6,110 nt of DNA from Ignavibacteriota bacterium. Its GTDB lineage: Bacteria > Bacteroidota > Ignavibacteria > Palsa-1295. Of this stretch, positions 1 through 5,489 are shown piece by piece. The notes under the pieces were generated by a model. The model saw only the letters and a list, made by a program, of their open reading frames with translations. It searched no databases and was not told the DNA's origin. The stretch covers positions 1 through 6,110 of the forward strand of contig JANYLL010000031.1 of assembly GCA_025357895.1 (NCBI GenBank), written 5' to 3'. How positions within the stretch are numbered: the first letter of the stretch is position 1; each line of letters begins with the position of its first letter. Made by a program: the position numbers and the translations under genes.

Positions 1-61
1 TTGAAATATTCCATTATTTTGATCTTCTAAACGTCTGAGTTATAATTCTCCCGATTATTTT

Positions 62-784
62 TTGCATTCTCCTGCATTTTATTCAGGTGATTTTGTTGGT
101 GATAGCTGGCCTGGAGACATAAAAGACTTCGGTGATTTAACTGGATCGGGTAATCCAGTACTCGGAACAAGGGGTGGGTATTTCACTTTTGGATTTACGG
201 CATTGTATGTTCTTGGAAAAGCGATGGATGATAAAATAGATGTTTTCTTTTCGCAAAATGAAGGAGGTTTTGGAGGGCAGGATACGATACAAGCACTCTC
301 AGATGGGAGAACAACCTATATCATGGGCGGACCGGCATACCAGAGTCCAGAAGATCAAAATAATGGAATATTTCAAAAAGGCAGTCTCTTAGTTTTGCAT
401 GGCAATGAAAAAATACCTGTTCGTTTGAATCCGAAATTTGCTGCTGTTGAACGAAAAAAAGTAGAAGAAGCGGTTGGGCATGTCTATGCTTACCCTAATC
501 CATTTGTGGAGAATACTGTTCTCACATTTGATAATTGCACAGGAACGAAGATGTCCGTTGATATTTGTTCATCTACTGGTGCTATTGTTAAACATGAAGA
601 GACTCCTGCTGTGGATAGACTTCAGCAGTATGCACCCGATCTAACTTCTTTGGCTCCGGGAATGTATATCATTCGCATGACCTGCGAAGGACCAAACGGA
701 TGGACTGGAACGGCAAATATCATCAAGACAGGAGCTGCAATAGCACCCTGGAAGATGGATTTGAAGAAGATGGTAGGGCGATAA
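62..784 (+). CDS. C-terminal fragment of a T9SS-sorted secreted protein
   Basis: This is the C-terminal part of an exported protein. Residues about 141-224 form a type IX secretion sorting domain: it opens with VYAYPNPFVENTVLTF and closes with LAPGMYIIRMT, followed by a final strand ending IIKTG. In this family the domain directs secretion through the T9SS and surface anchoring or release. The upstream half (GDLTGSGNPVLGTRGG at about 24-39, later FGGQD and a Gly-rich strand pattern) resembles FG-GAP/beta-propeller repeats, which is weaker evidence. The listed start is a TTG with no ribosome-binding site and no signal peptide, so it is not a credible natural start. The frame is open back to base 23 and stops at 20-22, and a neighbouring frame seems to continue the protein further upstream (see findings). 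A 16-residue basic tail (AAIAPWKMDLKKMVGR) follows the sorting domain, which usually ends the protein. The substrate or function of the full protein cannot be told. Confidence 0.8.
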   Translation: MHSPAFYSGDFVGDSWPGDIKDFGDLTGSGNPVLGTRGGYFTFGFTALYVLGKAMDDKIDVFFSQNEGGFGGQDTIQALSDGRTTYIMGGPAYQSPEDQNNGIFQKGSLLVLHGNEKIPVRLNPKFAAVERKKVEEAVGHVYAYPNPFVENTVLTFDNCTGTKMSVDICSSTGAIVKHEETPAVDRLQQYAPDLTSLAPGMYIIRMTCEGPNGWTGTANIIKTGAAIAPWKMDLKKMVGR

Positions 785-842
785 TTAGACAGCTGTGAGA
801 AACGTGGGGATAAGTTGTTAATAAAAAAATCCGATGGGCACC

Positions 843-873
843 TTGACAAAAGACTTTAAATTTCGTATTTTTG
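843..873 (+). promoter_or_regulatory. Bacteroidota-type promoter (TTGACA / TATTTTTG)
   Basis: TTGACA at 843-848 is followed after 17 bases by TATTTTTG at 866-873, an exact match to the Bacteroidota -7 consensus TAnnTTTG, with the -33 TTG 20 bases ahead of the TA. An A-tract (823-829) lies upstream. The predicted transcription start, about 5-7 bases after the -7 box, falls at 878-880, exactly where the closing stem of the downstream structured region begins. No other convincing promoter is visible ahead of rpsO, so this one may drive a small RNA, rpsO-pnp with a ~350-nt leader, or both. Confidence 0.7.
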
Positions 874-877
874 CAAA

Positions 878-1095
878 CCGAGGTTCAGTTGTCAGACCGC
901 GATTTGGGTGGATTTTTGGGATTAAGAGGATGGAATGACGAACCTTAAAGTAGGAAAGTAATTTTGTGGAAGATTAAGGGGGGCAAAAAAGACTAAGGTT
1001 TTGAGGGTGCTTTTGGTGAGCGGCTGTAGGTTGTTGGAAATAAAGAATATGACTGTGCACACATAGGTGCTCATCGGGTGAGAATCGAACCTCGG
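878..1095 (+). ncRNA. Candidate structured small RNA, 6S-like outline
   Basis: The sequence CCGAGGTTC (878-886) is perfectly complementary to GAACCTCGG (1087-1095). The stem continues after one mismatch with 888-890/1083-1085, then 896-903 with 1073-1079 (7 pairs, one bulged G). An internal helix AACCTTA/TAAGGTT joins 941-947 to 994-1000. The 5' strand of the closing stem begins at the predicted start site of the promoter at 843-873. A rod closed end-to-end, with a large weakly paired centre and a length near 218 nt, is the general outline of 6S RNA, but no 6S sequence signature is recognised. The interior is very G-rich and C-poor (about 51 G to 8 C over 901-1050), and no conserved reading frame is visible. 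A clear U-run terminator is missing, so it could instead be the first part of a long rpsO leader. Confidence 0.45.
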
Positions 1096-1227
1096 AACTT
1101 GAGGGTTGGAGGGGGAAAATGGAATCATTAGTCATTGTGCCTCGTTTTATCGCGCTGAATTCGGGGCTTTTATAGCGGTAGGTTCCGGAGACTTAAATAA
1201 TTTTATAGCGCTATTAATTGCACAAAC
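1096..1227 (+). promoter_or_regulatory. rpsO leader with possible S15-responsive structure
   Basis: Ahead of rpsO, GCCTCG (1139-1144) can pair with CGGGGC (1162-1167, one G-U). The loop contains GCGCT (1152-1156), which is complementary to AGCGC (1207-1211) close to the start codon, so an H-type pseudoknot is possible. TTTTATAGCG occurs twice (1168-1177, 1201-1210), with a related TTTTATCGCG at 1145-1154, and ATAGCGCTAT at 1205-1214 is a perfect palindrome. S15 is known to repress its own mRNA through leader structures in several bacterial groups, and E. coli uses a pseudoknot. That this leader works the same way is inference. No promoter matching TAnnTTTG is seen here. Confidence 0.3.
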
Positions 1228-1497
1228 ATGCCAATTACGAAAGAAAAGACGCAGAGCTTCGTCTCTAAATTCGGCTCGAATCCTAAAGATAGCGGCAAAA
1301 CAGAGGTTCAGATCGCTATCCTGACCGAAAAGATCAACTCACTCACTCCGCATTTCCAGGCTAATCCAAAAGATCATCACGGCAAACGCGGACTTATCAA
1401 AATGGTAGGCCAGCGTCGCTCGCTGCTCGATTATCTTGCAAAGAAAGATGTTGCAAAATACCGCACGTTGATCCAACAGTTGGAGATTCGTAAGTAA
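1228..1497 (+). CDS. rpsO: 30S ribosomal protein S15
   Basis: Primary rRNA-binding protein of the small subunit: it binds the 16S central-domain three-way junction (h20-h22) and orders the platform during 30S assembly. The 89-residue length is the family standard. Typical features are the N-terminal ITKEKTQSFVSKFG, then SGKTEVQIAILTEKINSLTPH (helix 2, about 22-42), the HHGKRGL loop (50-56) that contacts rRNA, and the RRSLLDYLAKKD helix (63-74). The ATG at 1228 gives the expected family N-terminus; no Shine-Dalgarno precedes it, as is usual in Bacteroidota. pnp follows on the same strand, the gene order found in many bacteria, although here a 352-base gap containing an inserted-looking palindromic repeat separates them. 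Autoregulation through the leader is possible. Nothing in the protein looks abnormal. Confidence 0.98.
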   Translation: MPITKEKTQSFVSKFGSNPKDSGKTEVQIAILTEKINSLTPHFQANPKDHHGKRGLIKMVGQRRSLLDYLAKKDVAKYRTLIQQLEIRK

Positions 1498-1504
1498 TTT
1501 TTTG

Positions 1505-1625
1505 GGTGTCATTGCGAGGAGTCGCAAAGCGATGACGAAGCAATCCCCGGAGGTTTAATCAGAACTTTCTCGATTACCATCAGGGGATTGCTTCGTCGGG
1601 CTGAAGCCCTTCTCGCAATGACACC
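1505..1625. repeat. 121-bp palindromic REP/MITE-like element
   Basis: The outer arms GGTGTCATTGCGAG (1505-1518) and 1612-1625 are perfect 14-bp inverted repeats. The inner arms GACGAAGCAATCCCC (1534-1548) and 1583-1597 are perfect 15-bp inverted repeats. Between them each side has its own small hairpin: TCGC-AAA-GCGA (1522-1532) on the left and GGGC-TGAA-GCCC (1598-1609) on the right. The centre can fold too (TAATC 1556-1560 with GATTA 1572-1576). The whole unit therefore forms a cloverleaf or cruciform. TCATTGCGAG...GCAATCCC palindromes of this style recur as dispersed non-coding repeats in many bacterial genomes, so this is probably one copy of such a family. It starts 8 bases after the rpsO stop and may also end or stabilise the rpsO transcript; a T9 run at 1635-1643 follows the right arm. 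Confidence 0.85.
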
Positions 1626-1806
1626 TTGATAAAGTTTTTTTTTACAACTGAAACATCACGGAAGAAGCGTCATTGGAGTATCTGTACTTTGATGCGATCA
1701 TATCTCAACTCTCTTGGGACTTCTTTTCAAAATCGCTCCGGCGCGCAGCTTTCGATTGATGACTAGATCGCATACGAAAAACATTTTCTATAACGACAAA
1801 AAACAC

Positions 1807-1828
1807 GCTCCGACGAACGGAGCATTTT
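1807..1828 (+). promoter_or_regulatory. Terminator-like hairpin in the pnp leader
   Basis: GCTCCG (1807-1812), loop ACGAA, CGGAGC (1818-1823), then ATTTT. The hairpin is preceded by an A-run (1798-1803) and ends 26 bases before the pnp start codon. It could be a weak intrinsic terminator for rpsO-side transcription, an attenuator, or the leader stem-loop used in PNPase autoregulation; in E. coli the pnp leader is cut by RNase III and the enzyme then represses its own mRNA. A second GCTCCG at 1735-1740 could compete for the same 3' strand. The stem is plainly visible; its role is inferred. Confidence 0.45.
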
Positions 1829-1849
1829 ACCTATTCTATTAATTAAACA

Positions 1850-4090
1850 ATGATATACGATATCGAAATCGGCGAAGGCAAGAAGCTTTCGTTCGAACTT
1901 GGCAGATTTGCCAAACAAGCCAGCGGTTCGGCAATGACCCGCCTCGGAGATACGATGGTTCTGACAACAGCCATCGCTTCTTCTGAAGTTAAAGATGTAG
2001 ATTTTCTTCCTCTTCAGGTTGAATATCGCGAACGCGCTGCCGCTGCCGGCAAAATTCCCGGCGGATATTTTAAGCGCGAAGGACGTCCGACAGAAAAAGA
2101 AATTCTTTCAGCTCGTCTTGTTGACCGCCCGATACGTCCGATGTTCCCAAAGACATGGCGTTCGGAAACGCAGATCGTCGCATTTGTCATGTGCTCGGAT
2201 CAGCAAAATGATGCCGATGTCCTCGCAGTTTGCGGTGCATCACTTTCACTTCTTATCTCTGATGTTCCTTTTCATGAGCCGATCGCAGCAGTTCGCGTAG
2301 CTCGTGTTAACGGCAAAATTATTGTCAATCCGACATTTGAAGATCTTGAAAAAGCAGATTACGAATTCGTTGTTGCCGGTACAAAAGATTCGATCACGAT
2401 GGTTGAAGGCGAAGGACATGAGATCAGCGAAGCTGAATATCTTGAAGCATTAAAGATCGGCTCAGCTGCAACAAAACTTCTTTGCGAAGGTCAAGAGCGC
2501 ATCGCAAAAGAATTTGGTGCAAAGACCAAACGCTTTGCTGAACTTCCTGAAGAACGTCCTGAATTAAAAGCAAGGATCGAAACTTTAGCTTCAGCAGATC
2601 TAAAAAAATTAGCCCGCACTGTTCTTCCGAAAGAAGAGCGTTCAGAAAAAACCACTGCTGCTAAAGAAGCAGTAAAAACAGTTTTGAAAACGGAACTCGG
2701 CGAAGAGAGATTTGCTCTTGAATCGAAATTTATTTCTGCAACATTAAAAGAGATCGAGAAACGCGAAATGCGCGAGATGATCCTTTCGGATAATATCCGT
2801 CTTGATGGCAGAAATACAACGACGATCCGCCCGATCACCTGTGAGATCAGCGTGCTTCCAAGAGCTCACGGTTCAAGCCTTTTTACCAGAGGTGAGACTC
2901 AGGCTCTTACAACTGCAACCCTCGGCACGACGCGCGATAAGCAGAACATCGAAGGCTTGCTTCCTGAAACGAAAAAGCGTTTCATGCTGCATTATAACTT
3001 CCCGCCGTTCTCTGTCGGTGAAGTTGGCAGAATGACCGGTACCGGACGCCGCGAGATCGGTCATGGAAATCTTGCTGAACGCGCTTTGAAGCTCATGCTT
3101 CCTGATGAAGAAAAATTTCCGTACGCAATTCGTATCGTCAGCGATATTTTAGAATCGAACGGTTCATCATCAATGGCAACGGTTTGTGCCGGATCACTTG
3201 CATTATATGATGCCGGTGTTCCGCTGAAGAAACCTGTTGCAGGAATTGCAATGGGACTTATTAAAGAAGGTGATCGCTCTGCAGTGCTTTCCGATATTCT
3301 CGGTAATGAGGATTTCCTGGGCGATATGGATTTTAAAGTCACCGGCACTCGTGATGGAATCACGGCATGCCAGATGGATATGAAGATCAAGGGCATCAGC
3401 TTCGAGCTTTTGGAAAAAGCTTTGATGCAGGCTCGTGATGGAAGAATTCATATTCTTGATAAGATGGATGCTTCTATCTCTGCTCCGAAACCTGAGCTTT
3501 CGGATTTCGCTCCGAGACTGACGACGATCATGATCCCTGTTGATTGTATCGGACTTATTATCGGACCGGGCGGAAAAATGATCCGTGCTATTCAGGCTGA
3601 TTCCGGAGTTGATGATATCAGCATTGAAGATGATGGAAGATTGACGATCGCCGCAACAAATGGCGTTGCTGCAGCGAAAGCAAAAGCAATGATCGAAGGA
3701 CTTCTCGCAGAACCCGAAGAAGGTGCGACCTATCGCGGAAAAGTAACGCAAGTTCGCGAAGGACTTGGCGCCATCATGGAATTCATGCCGAAAAAAGAAG
3801 GCTTGATGCACATTTCAGAAATTGATTATAATCGTGTCGAAAATGTCAGTGACCTTATTCATGTTGGTGATGAATTTGATGTGAAGCTTATCGCAGTCAA
3901 AGGCGATGGCAAGTTCTCACTTTCTCGCAAAGCACTTCTCGAAAAACCGGAAGGTTATGTCGAAAGAGAGCGGGCTCCTCGCAGAGATGATGATCGTGGC
4001 GGCGATAGACGCGGCGGAGGCGATGATCGCCGAGGCGGCGGAGACCGTGACCGCAGAGGCGGCGGCGGTGGTGGAAGAGGAAGATATTAA
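1850..4090 (+). CDS. pnp: Polyribonucleotide nucleotidyltransferase (PNPase)
   Basis: Cytoplasmic 3'-to-5' phosphorolytic exoribonuclease: it degrades RNA with phosphate to nucleoside diphosphates and can add heteropolymeric tails in reverse; the family works as a trimer. The domains are in canonical order: first RNase PH-like core (about 10-145, with a YFKR loop at 73-76 equivalent to the FFRR loop that binds RNA), an all-helical linker (about 240-310), second catalytic RNase PH core (about 314-545), KH domain with the GPGG loop at 572-575, and S1 domain (about 624-694). Catalytic and metal residues are present as D488, D494 and K496 in EDFLGDMDFK, with the phosphate-binding ESNGSSSM at 435-442. 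Residues 708-746 are an Arg/Gly/Asp tail with four RGG motifs. At 746 residues it is longer than the 711-residue E. coli enzyme. The ATG at 1850 gives the expected N-terminus and lacks a Shine-Dalgarno. It lies downstream of rpsO. Confidence 0.98.
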   Translation: MIYDIEIGEGKKLSFELGRFAKQASGSAMTRLGDTMVLTTAIASSEVKDVDFLPLQVEYRERAAAAGKIPGGYFKREGRPTEKEILSARLVDRPIRPMFPKTWRSETQIVAFVMCSDQQNDADVLAVCGASLSLLISDVPFHEPIAAVRVARVNGKIIVNPTFEDLEKADYEFVVAGTKDSITMVEGEGHEISEAEYLEALKIGSAATKLLCEGQERIAKEFGAKTKRFAELPEERPELKARIETLASADLKKLARTVLPKEERSEKTTAAKEAVKTVLKTELGEERFALESKFISATLKEIEKREMREMILSDNIRLDGRNTTTIRPITCEISVLPRAHGSSLFTRGETQALTTATLGTTRDKQNIEGLLPETKKRFMLHYNFPPFSVGEVGRMTGTGRREIGHGNLAERALKLMLPDEEKFPYAIRIVSDILESNGSSSMATVCAGSLALYDAGVPLKKPVAGIAMGLIKEGDRSAVLSDILGNEDFLGDMDFKVTGTRDGITACQMDMKIKGISFELLEKALMQARDGRIHILDKMDASISAPKPELSDFAPRLTTIMIPVDCIGLIIGPGGKMIRAIQADSGVDDISIEDDGRLTIAATNGVAAAKAKAMIEGLLAEPEEGATYRGKVTQVREGLGAIMEFMPKKEGLMHISEIDYNRVENVSDLIHVGDEFDVKLIAVKGDGKFSLSRKALLEKPEGYVERERAPRRDDDRGGDRRGGGDDRRGGGDRDRRGGGGGGRGRY

Positions 4091-4101
4091 TTCTACGCAA
4101 T

Positions 4102-4135
4102 AAAAAAAGGCGGTTCAATTTGAACCGCCTTTTTT
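4102..4135. terminator. Bidirectional intrinsic terminator after pnp
   Basis: A perfect stem GGCGGTTCA (4109-4117) / TGAACCGCC (4121-4129) with loop ATT is flanked by seven A on the left (4102-4108) and six T on the right (4130-4135). It therefore ends transcription from either side. It begins 11 bases after the pnp stop and ends 17 bases before the stop codon of the convergent membrane-protein gene, as expected for a shared terminator. Confidence 0.93.
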
Positions 4136-4152
4136 AAAATTACGAATTAGAA

Positions 4153-4911
4153 TCAGAAGCCTTTTACTTTTCCGGCTCTCTTATACATCTGCATGGTAAC
4201 GAACCATCCGAAAAGTATGACGGCAGGAAGGTAGAGCCAGCAACCAGCATATCCCACTGTATGAGCATTGATCATTGTCCATACAAGCGGTACTGAAAGA
4301 TAGGTGTTATGTTTAGAACGAGTAGCGGCTGTTGCGACAATGGAAGCATCTGCCGGTGATCCGTTTTTGATGCCGTTAATGATGATCTGCTGATTTGGCC
4401 AGATCCTGAACCATACGTTATATGCCATCATCGAGCCGAACATTGCTCCGGTGTACATGACATATCCGCGGTAACTAAATCCGCCGCAGCATTGCATAAG
4501 ATAAATGACGCCGACTATCAGCACGAATCCTACAGCAGCAAATACTTTCGGATCCTTAATGCTTTTGGCAAGGAAATCATAAATGAACGGCACGATCAGG
4601 AAGCTCCAGAAAAGTCCGTGAGCAGCACCGGTCCATTTACTGGCATCCCCGACAGCGGCGTTTTGGTATTCATAAACAAACATTAAAAGCAACACACCAA
4701 GTATCCATGTATATGCCGCTCCCCAGCGAAACCAGAATAATGCGCGCGGCGCAAGTTCTGGAATAACTTTCTTCTTTGTATCGGCGTCCATCGTAGCGGT
4801 GAAGGGACCGTTAACCCAGTTAAAAAAGTATAGCAATCCGATCCACAAAATTCCGAAGAAGATGTGAAACCACCTGAAAATCGGTTCGAGATATTGTACT
4901 ACTTGATCCAT
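4153..4911 (-). CDS. Urate-oxidase N-terminal-domain (PuuD-like) membrane protein
   Basis: Integral inner-membrane protein of 252 residues resembling the membrane domain of PuuD-type urate hydroxylases (Urate_ox_N/DUF989). The family-like signature is at the N-terminus: RWFHIFFGILWIGLLYFFNW at 13-32, then ALFWFRWGAAYTWILGVLLL (57-76). Hydrophobic segments lie at about 13-33, 63-81, 97-115, 122-140, 148-168, 203-218 and 222-241. His16 and His98 lie in or near helices and His201 and His217 flank the sixth segment; they could bind a cofactor, which is inference. PuuD of Agrobacterium carries a C-terminal cytochrome c; no CxxCH motif occurs here, so only the membrane part is present and urate oxidation is not established. 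No purine genes are nearby. The start is well supported by AGGAG 5 bases upstream, unusual among the genes in this window. The gene converges on pnp. Confidence 0.8.
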   Translation of the reverse strand: MDQVVQYLEPIFRWFHIFFGILWIGLLYFFNWVNGPFTATMDADTKKKVIPELAPRALFWFRWGAAYTWILGVLLLMFVYEYQNAAVGDASKWTGAAHGLFWSFLIVPFIYDFLAKSIKDPKVFAAVGFVLIVGVIYLMQCCGGFSYRGYVMYTGAMFGSMMAYNVWFRIWPNQQIIINGIKNGSPADASIVATAATRSKHNTYLSVPLVWTMINAHTVGYAGCWLYLPAVILFGWFVTMQMYKRAGKVKGF

Positions 4912-4916
4912 AATTT

Positions 4917-4921
4917 CTCCT
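4917..4921 (-). promoter_or_regulatory. Shine-Dalgarno of the PuuD-like gene
   Basis: On the minus strand AGGAG stands 5 bases before the ATG whose A is at 4911. This fixes the start codon. rpsO, pnp and the glycoside hydrolase have no such motif. Confidence 0.65.
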
Positions 4922-4961
4922 GTTATTGGTAAAAATGAAAAAGTGATGCGATAACTAAATG

Positions 4962-4969
4962 CAAATATA
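4962..4969 (-). promoter_or_regulatory. -7 box TATATTTG ahead of the PuuD-like gene
   Basis: Read on the minus strand, TATATTTG followed by C matches TAnnTTTG exactly and would give a leader of about 45 bases. No clear TTG is found at the -33 distance, so the promoter is incomplete by eye. It suggests the gene can be transcribed apart from the VOC gene upstream. Confidence 0.45.
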
Positions 4970-5004
4970 CGGAGATATAAGGGCAGGCGTGATTTATCTG
5001 GAAG

Positions 5005-5391
5005 CTACTTCGCCATCATAACGATCTGCAAAAGATTTCCACAGGTATCATCGAACATTGCAATGATAACGGGTCCCATTTTTGTTGGAGGCTTGGTATA
5101 TACAACGCCCAATGCTTTTAGCTTTTCATATTCGGCTTGTACATCGTCGGAATCAAACATCGTTGCTGGGATTCCTTGCGAATACAGAGCTTCCTGAAAT
5201 GCCTTGCCTGCCGGATTTGCATTAGGTTCAAGTAAGAGGGAAATTCCATCGCTATCAGATGAACCAACAGTCAGCCATCTCATATTTCCAGCAGGCATAT
5301 CGACTTTTTTTACAAAGCCCAATTTTTCAGTATAAAACTGCAACGCTTTTTCCTGATCATTTACGATGACACTTGCTAATTTAATTTTCAT
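5005..5391 (-). CDS. VOC-superfamily (glyoxalase/bleomycin-resistance fold) protein
   Basis: A 128-residue protein with the paired beta-alpha-beta-beta-beta modules of the vicinal oxygen chelate fold. The N-terminal module begins IKLASVIVNDQEKALQFYTEKLGF (here residues 3-26, split as IKLASVIVNDQEKA and LQFYTEKLGF), and the second module ends MFDDTCGNLLQIV (112-124), equivalent to the common DPDGN..EL ending. No signal peptide or membrane segment is present, so it is cytoplasmic. The usual first-strand metal His is Ser7 and the final Glu is Gln122; Glu55 (LLLEP) is kept. The metal site is therefore not standard, and the reaction cannot be named; members include glyoxalases, dioxygenases, drug-binding proteins and uncharacterised proteins. 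The ATG at 5391 gives the expected start. It sits 93 bases upstream of the PuuD-like gene on the same strand and diverges from the glycoside hydrolase gene. Confidence 0.88.
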   Translation of the reverse strand: MKIKLASVIVNDQEKALQFYTEKLGFVKKVDMPAGNMRWLTVGSSDSDGISLLLEPNANPAGKAFQEALYSQGIPATMFDSDDVQAEYEKLKALGVVYTKPPTKMGPVIIAMFDDTCGNLLQIVMMAK

Positions 5392-5417
5392 TGAATGTAG
5401 TATGGATATGTAAAATA

Positions 5418-5446
5418 CAAAAATACGAGAAAAAAATGAGTTTCAA
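5418..5446 (-). promoter_or_regulatory. Bacteroidota-type promoter of the VOC gene
   Basis: On the minus strand TTGAAA starts at 5446, and 18 bases separate its TTG from TATTTTTG (5425 down to 5418), an exact TAnnTTTG box identical to the one at 866-873. The predicted start leaves a leader of about 20 bases before the ATG at 5391. Spacing and motifs both fit the consensus. Confidence 0.65.
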
Positions 5447-5489
5447 TTATTTTCCCATGGACCTTGTTGCTTAAATCATTAATAGATCA

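Noticed and set aside
804..824. Possible DnaA boxes (GTGGGGATAA and TGTTAATAA) before an A-tract, hinting at a replication origin
   Set aside because: One box has one mismatch and the other two; there are only two of them, and no dnaA, dnaN or similar gene is near. Too little to call an origin.
878..1095. A CsrB-like protein-sponge RNA, because GGA occurs about seven times
   Set aside because: With this G-rich composition about that many GGA triplets are expected by chance, and they are not placed in regular hairpin loops.
878..1095. A retron msr-msd RNA, because its ends form a closing inverted repeat
   Set aside because: No reverse transcriptase gene is present; rpsO follows directly.
1069..1104. 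A tRNA on the minus strand, because GAGAATCGAACCTC resembles a reversed T-arm
   Set aside because: The five-base T stem does not pair (three mismatches), and no anticodon arm, D-arm or acceptor stem can be fitted around it. The GAACCTCGG part is better explained by pairing with 878-886.
1685..1691. TACTTTG as a pnp promoter -7 box
   Set aside because: It is one base short of TAnnTTTG and has no TTG at the right distance upstream.
3203..3811. A 202-residue minus-strand reading frame inside pnp
   Set aside because: It is fully antisense to the conserved catalytic, KH and S1 regions of PNPase and shows no recognisable protein features; it is a shadow frame.
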